This document shows, one piece after another, positions 61,351-62,404 of a stretch of 62,404 nucleotides of DNA (its first letter is position 1; each line of letters starts with the position of its first letter). Source of the DNA: Treponemataceae bacterium. Lineage in GTDB: Bacteria; Spirochaetota; Spirochaetia; Treponematales; Treponemataceae. The notes beneath the pieces are model-generated. The model searched no databases. It saw only the letters and a list, made by a program, of their open reading frames with translations, and had not been told where the DNA came from. The stretch is from positions 1 through 62,404 of the forward strand of contig JAKSTR010000007.1 of the NCBI GenBank assembly GCA_024402495.1, read 5' to 3'. Made by a program: the position numbers and the translations under genes.

Positions 61351-62404
61351 ATGGCGTCTTCATTTGATTACTTTGAAAAAGAATTTCCTGTATTGTCAAA
61401 ACTTGGAAAACTTGCAGAATCTTATTGCGAAACAGATCCTAACAGTGCAATCTACAAAATACGCAAAATAGGAGAAACCGTTACGGGGCTTGTCTATAAG
61501 TACGATGGCATACCTTGTCCGGCAGGCAGTATTAAAGAAGTAAGTCAGTATGACAGAATAAAAACATTGCAGGATTATGGAATAATAAACAAGTTACTTG
61601 CAAAATCATTTACCCGAATAAGAATTTTAGGCAATGATGCCGTACACGATGATTTGGATTCTTCTGTTCTGGTAAAGGAACTGCTGCCAATTTCTTACAG
61701 CGTTTGCCTGTGGTTTGCAGGCACTTACGGAACAAACAAAAACCCTGAATATAAAGAATACGTTGCCCCGGAAAAACTAAATGCAATAGCCAGAAAGAAA
61801 ATAGTTATAAAAATAAAAAAACACGCAGACTTAACGCCGGAACAGCAGCAGGAAGAAGAAGCCGAAAACCAGCTGATTGCCATAGCAAATGACGCAGCAA
61901 GCAATGCACCAAAAGTACAGCTTTCGGAACGCAAGAACCGTTCCTATAAAGCCAGCCGTTCACGGCCGCTAACGGAAGCAGAAACAAGAGAATTTATAGA
62001 CGAACAGCTGCGCAAGGTAGGCTGGGAATGCAACACAAATGAATTGAACCAGAAACTGCATGGCACAAAGCCCCAAAAAGGTCATAATATGGCAATTGCA
62101 GAATGGCAGACAGATTCAAAAATATATAATCACGGTTACGTAGATTATGCACTTTTTATTGGTGAAAAGCTTGTTGGTGTAATTGAAGCAAAAGCCATGC
62201 ATAAAGACATCCCCGGTGTTATTGACGGGCAATGTAAGGAATATGCAGAACTTATAAAAAATTCAGATGCAGATTATGTGCAGGGACAGTGGGGAAAATA
62301 TAAAGTTCCTTTTGCCTTTGCAACAAACGGACGCCCATATCTTAAACAGCTGGAAACAAAATCTGGAATTTGGTTTATAGATTTTAGAAAACCGACAGAA
62401 GCGC
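61351..62404 (+). CDS. hsdR: Type I restriction enzyme R subunit (HsdR), 3' end outside window
   Basis: 351 codons are visible without a stop, so the gene continues past the right edge. Residues 1-110 (FPVLSKLGKLAESYCETDPNSAI and following) match the DUF4145/HEPN-like N-terminal domain of EcoEI-type HsdR proteins. Residues 205-330 hold the HsdR nuclease core: REFIDEQLRKVGWE, D265 in GYVDYALF, and E279-A-K281 in LVGVIEAKA, a PD-(D/E)xK site. The helicase domain would follow outside the window. HsdR cleaves unmethylated DNA after ATP-driven translocation together with HsdM and HsdS. Ile-ATA and Arg-AGA codons look more frequent than in the core genes, which fits horizontal transfer. An AAGGG lies upstream of ATG61351. 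Confidence 0.82.
   Translation, partial: MASSFDYFEKEFPVLSKLGKLAESYCETDPNSAIYKIRKIGETVTGLVYKYDGIPCPAGSIKEVSQYDRIKTLQDYGIINKLLAKSFTRIRILGNDAVHDDLDSSVLVKELLPISYSVCLWFAGTYGTNKNPEYKEYVAPEKLNAIARKKIVIKIKKHADLTPEQQQEEEAENQLIAIANDAASNAPKVQLSERKNRSYKASRSRPLTEAETREFIDEQLRKVGWECNTNELNQKLHGTKPQKGHNMAIAEWQTDSKIYNHGYVDYALFIGEKLVGVIEAKAMHKDIPGVIDGQCKEYAELIKNSDADYVQGQWGKYKVPFAFATNGRPYLKQLETKSGIWFIDFRKPTEA

Overview
The window looks like chromosomal DNA of a Treponema-like spirochaete. This rests on gene content and order, not on a database search. Pointers are tamB-bamA-skp next to mutS (the treponemal Tp92 locus), a 907-residue GreA with a huge N-terminal extension, a cytidylate kinase fused to ribosomal protein S1, and the order rimP-nusA-infB-rbfA-truB-ribF-rpsO-pnp. 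Base composition is moderately AT-rich. Most of the window is conserved housekeeping DNA; the accessory parts are the two ends and a few intergenic regions.

Layout. 1-4.1 kb: the 5' part of a repeat-rich lipoprotein gene (minus strand, running off the left edge), an Aat-like aminoacyl transferase, and a two-gene sugar cassette (nucleotide-sugar reductase plus glycosyltransferase) bracketed by a short direct repeat. 4.4-8.8 kb: tRNA-Pro(GGG), lon, and a DUF4349 lipoprotein gene preceded by an 11-bp-phased ATTAAA array. 9-12 kb, minus strand: a cysteine desulfurase with a 41-bp tandem array upstream, a small exported protein and tmk. 12-23 kb: tamB, bamA, skp, then mutS and a poly-Gly lipoprotein. 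23.5-40.5 kb: comF, the translation/transcription operon rimP to pnp, an M16 peptidase, dut, lptF, lptG, tgt and a HEAT-repeat protein. 40.8-44.6 kb, minus: greA and a TPR gene. 45-54.4 kb: rpe, two TPR genes, recA, folK, scpA, scpB, an RluB-type pseudouridine synthase and cmk-rpsA. 54.5-60.8 kb: a degenerate NtrC-like regulator, a membrane TPR protein, a lipoprotein, dtd, a diguanylate cyclase, a glyoxalase-fold protein, a threonine-aldolase-like enzyme and a polysaccharide deacetylase. 60.9 kb to the right edge: an 11-copy 22-bp tandem array upstream of a truncated type I restriction HsdR gene.

Functional themes. One set of genes builds the outer membrane (BamA, Skp, TamB, LptF, LptG and several lipoproteins). 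Another is a transcription/translation block with a structured leader in front of pnp and an attenuator-like hairpin in front of rimP-nusA. Chromosome maintenance is represented by RecA, MutS, ScpA and ScpB.

The most notable unexplained signals are non-coding. They are (i) a dispersed structured repeat with two copies, each just 3' of a terminator; (ii) a recurring leaderless layout, in which a -10-like hexamer lies 6-11 nt before the start codon and no Shine-Dalgarno sequence is present; (iii) three phased arrays with periods of 11, 22 and 41 bp; and (iv) several altered catalytic motifs (Tmk, nucleotide-sugar reductase, NtrC-like ATPase, RibF). No CRISPR array, complete insertion sequence or prophage is visible.
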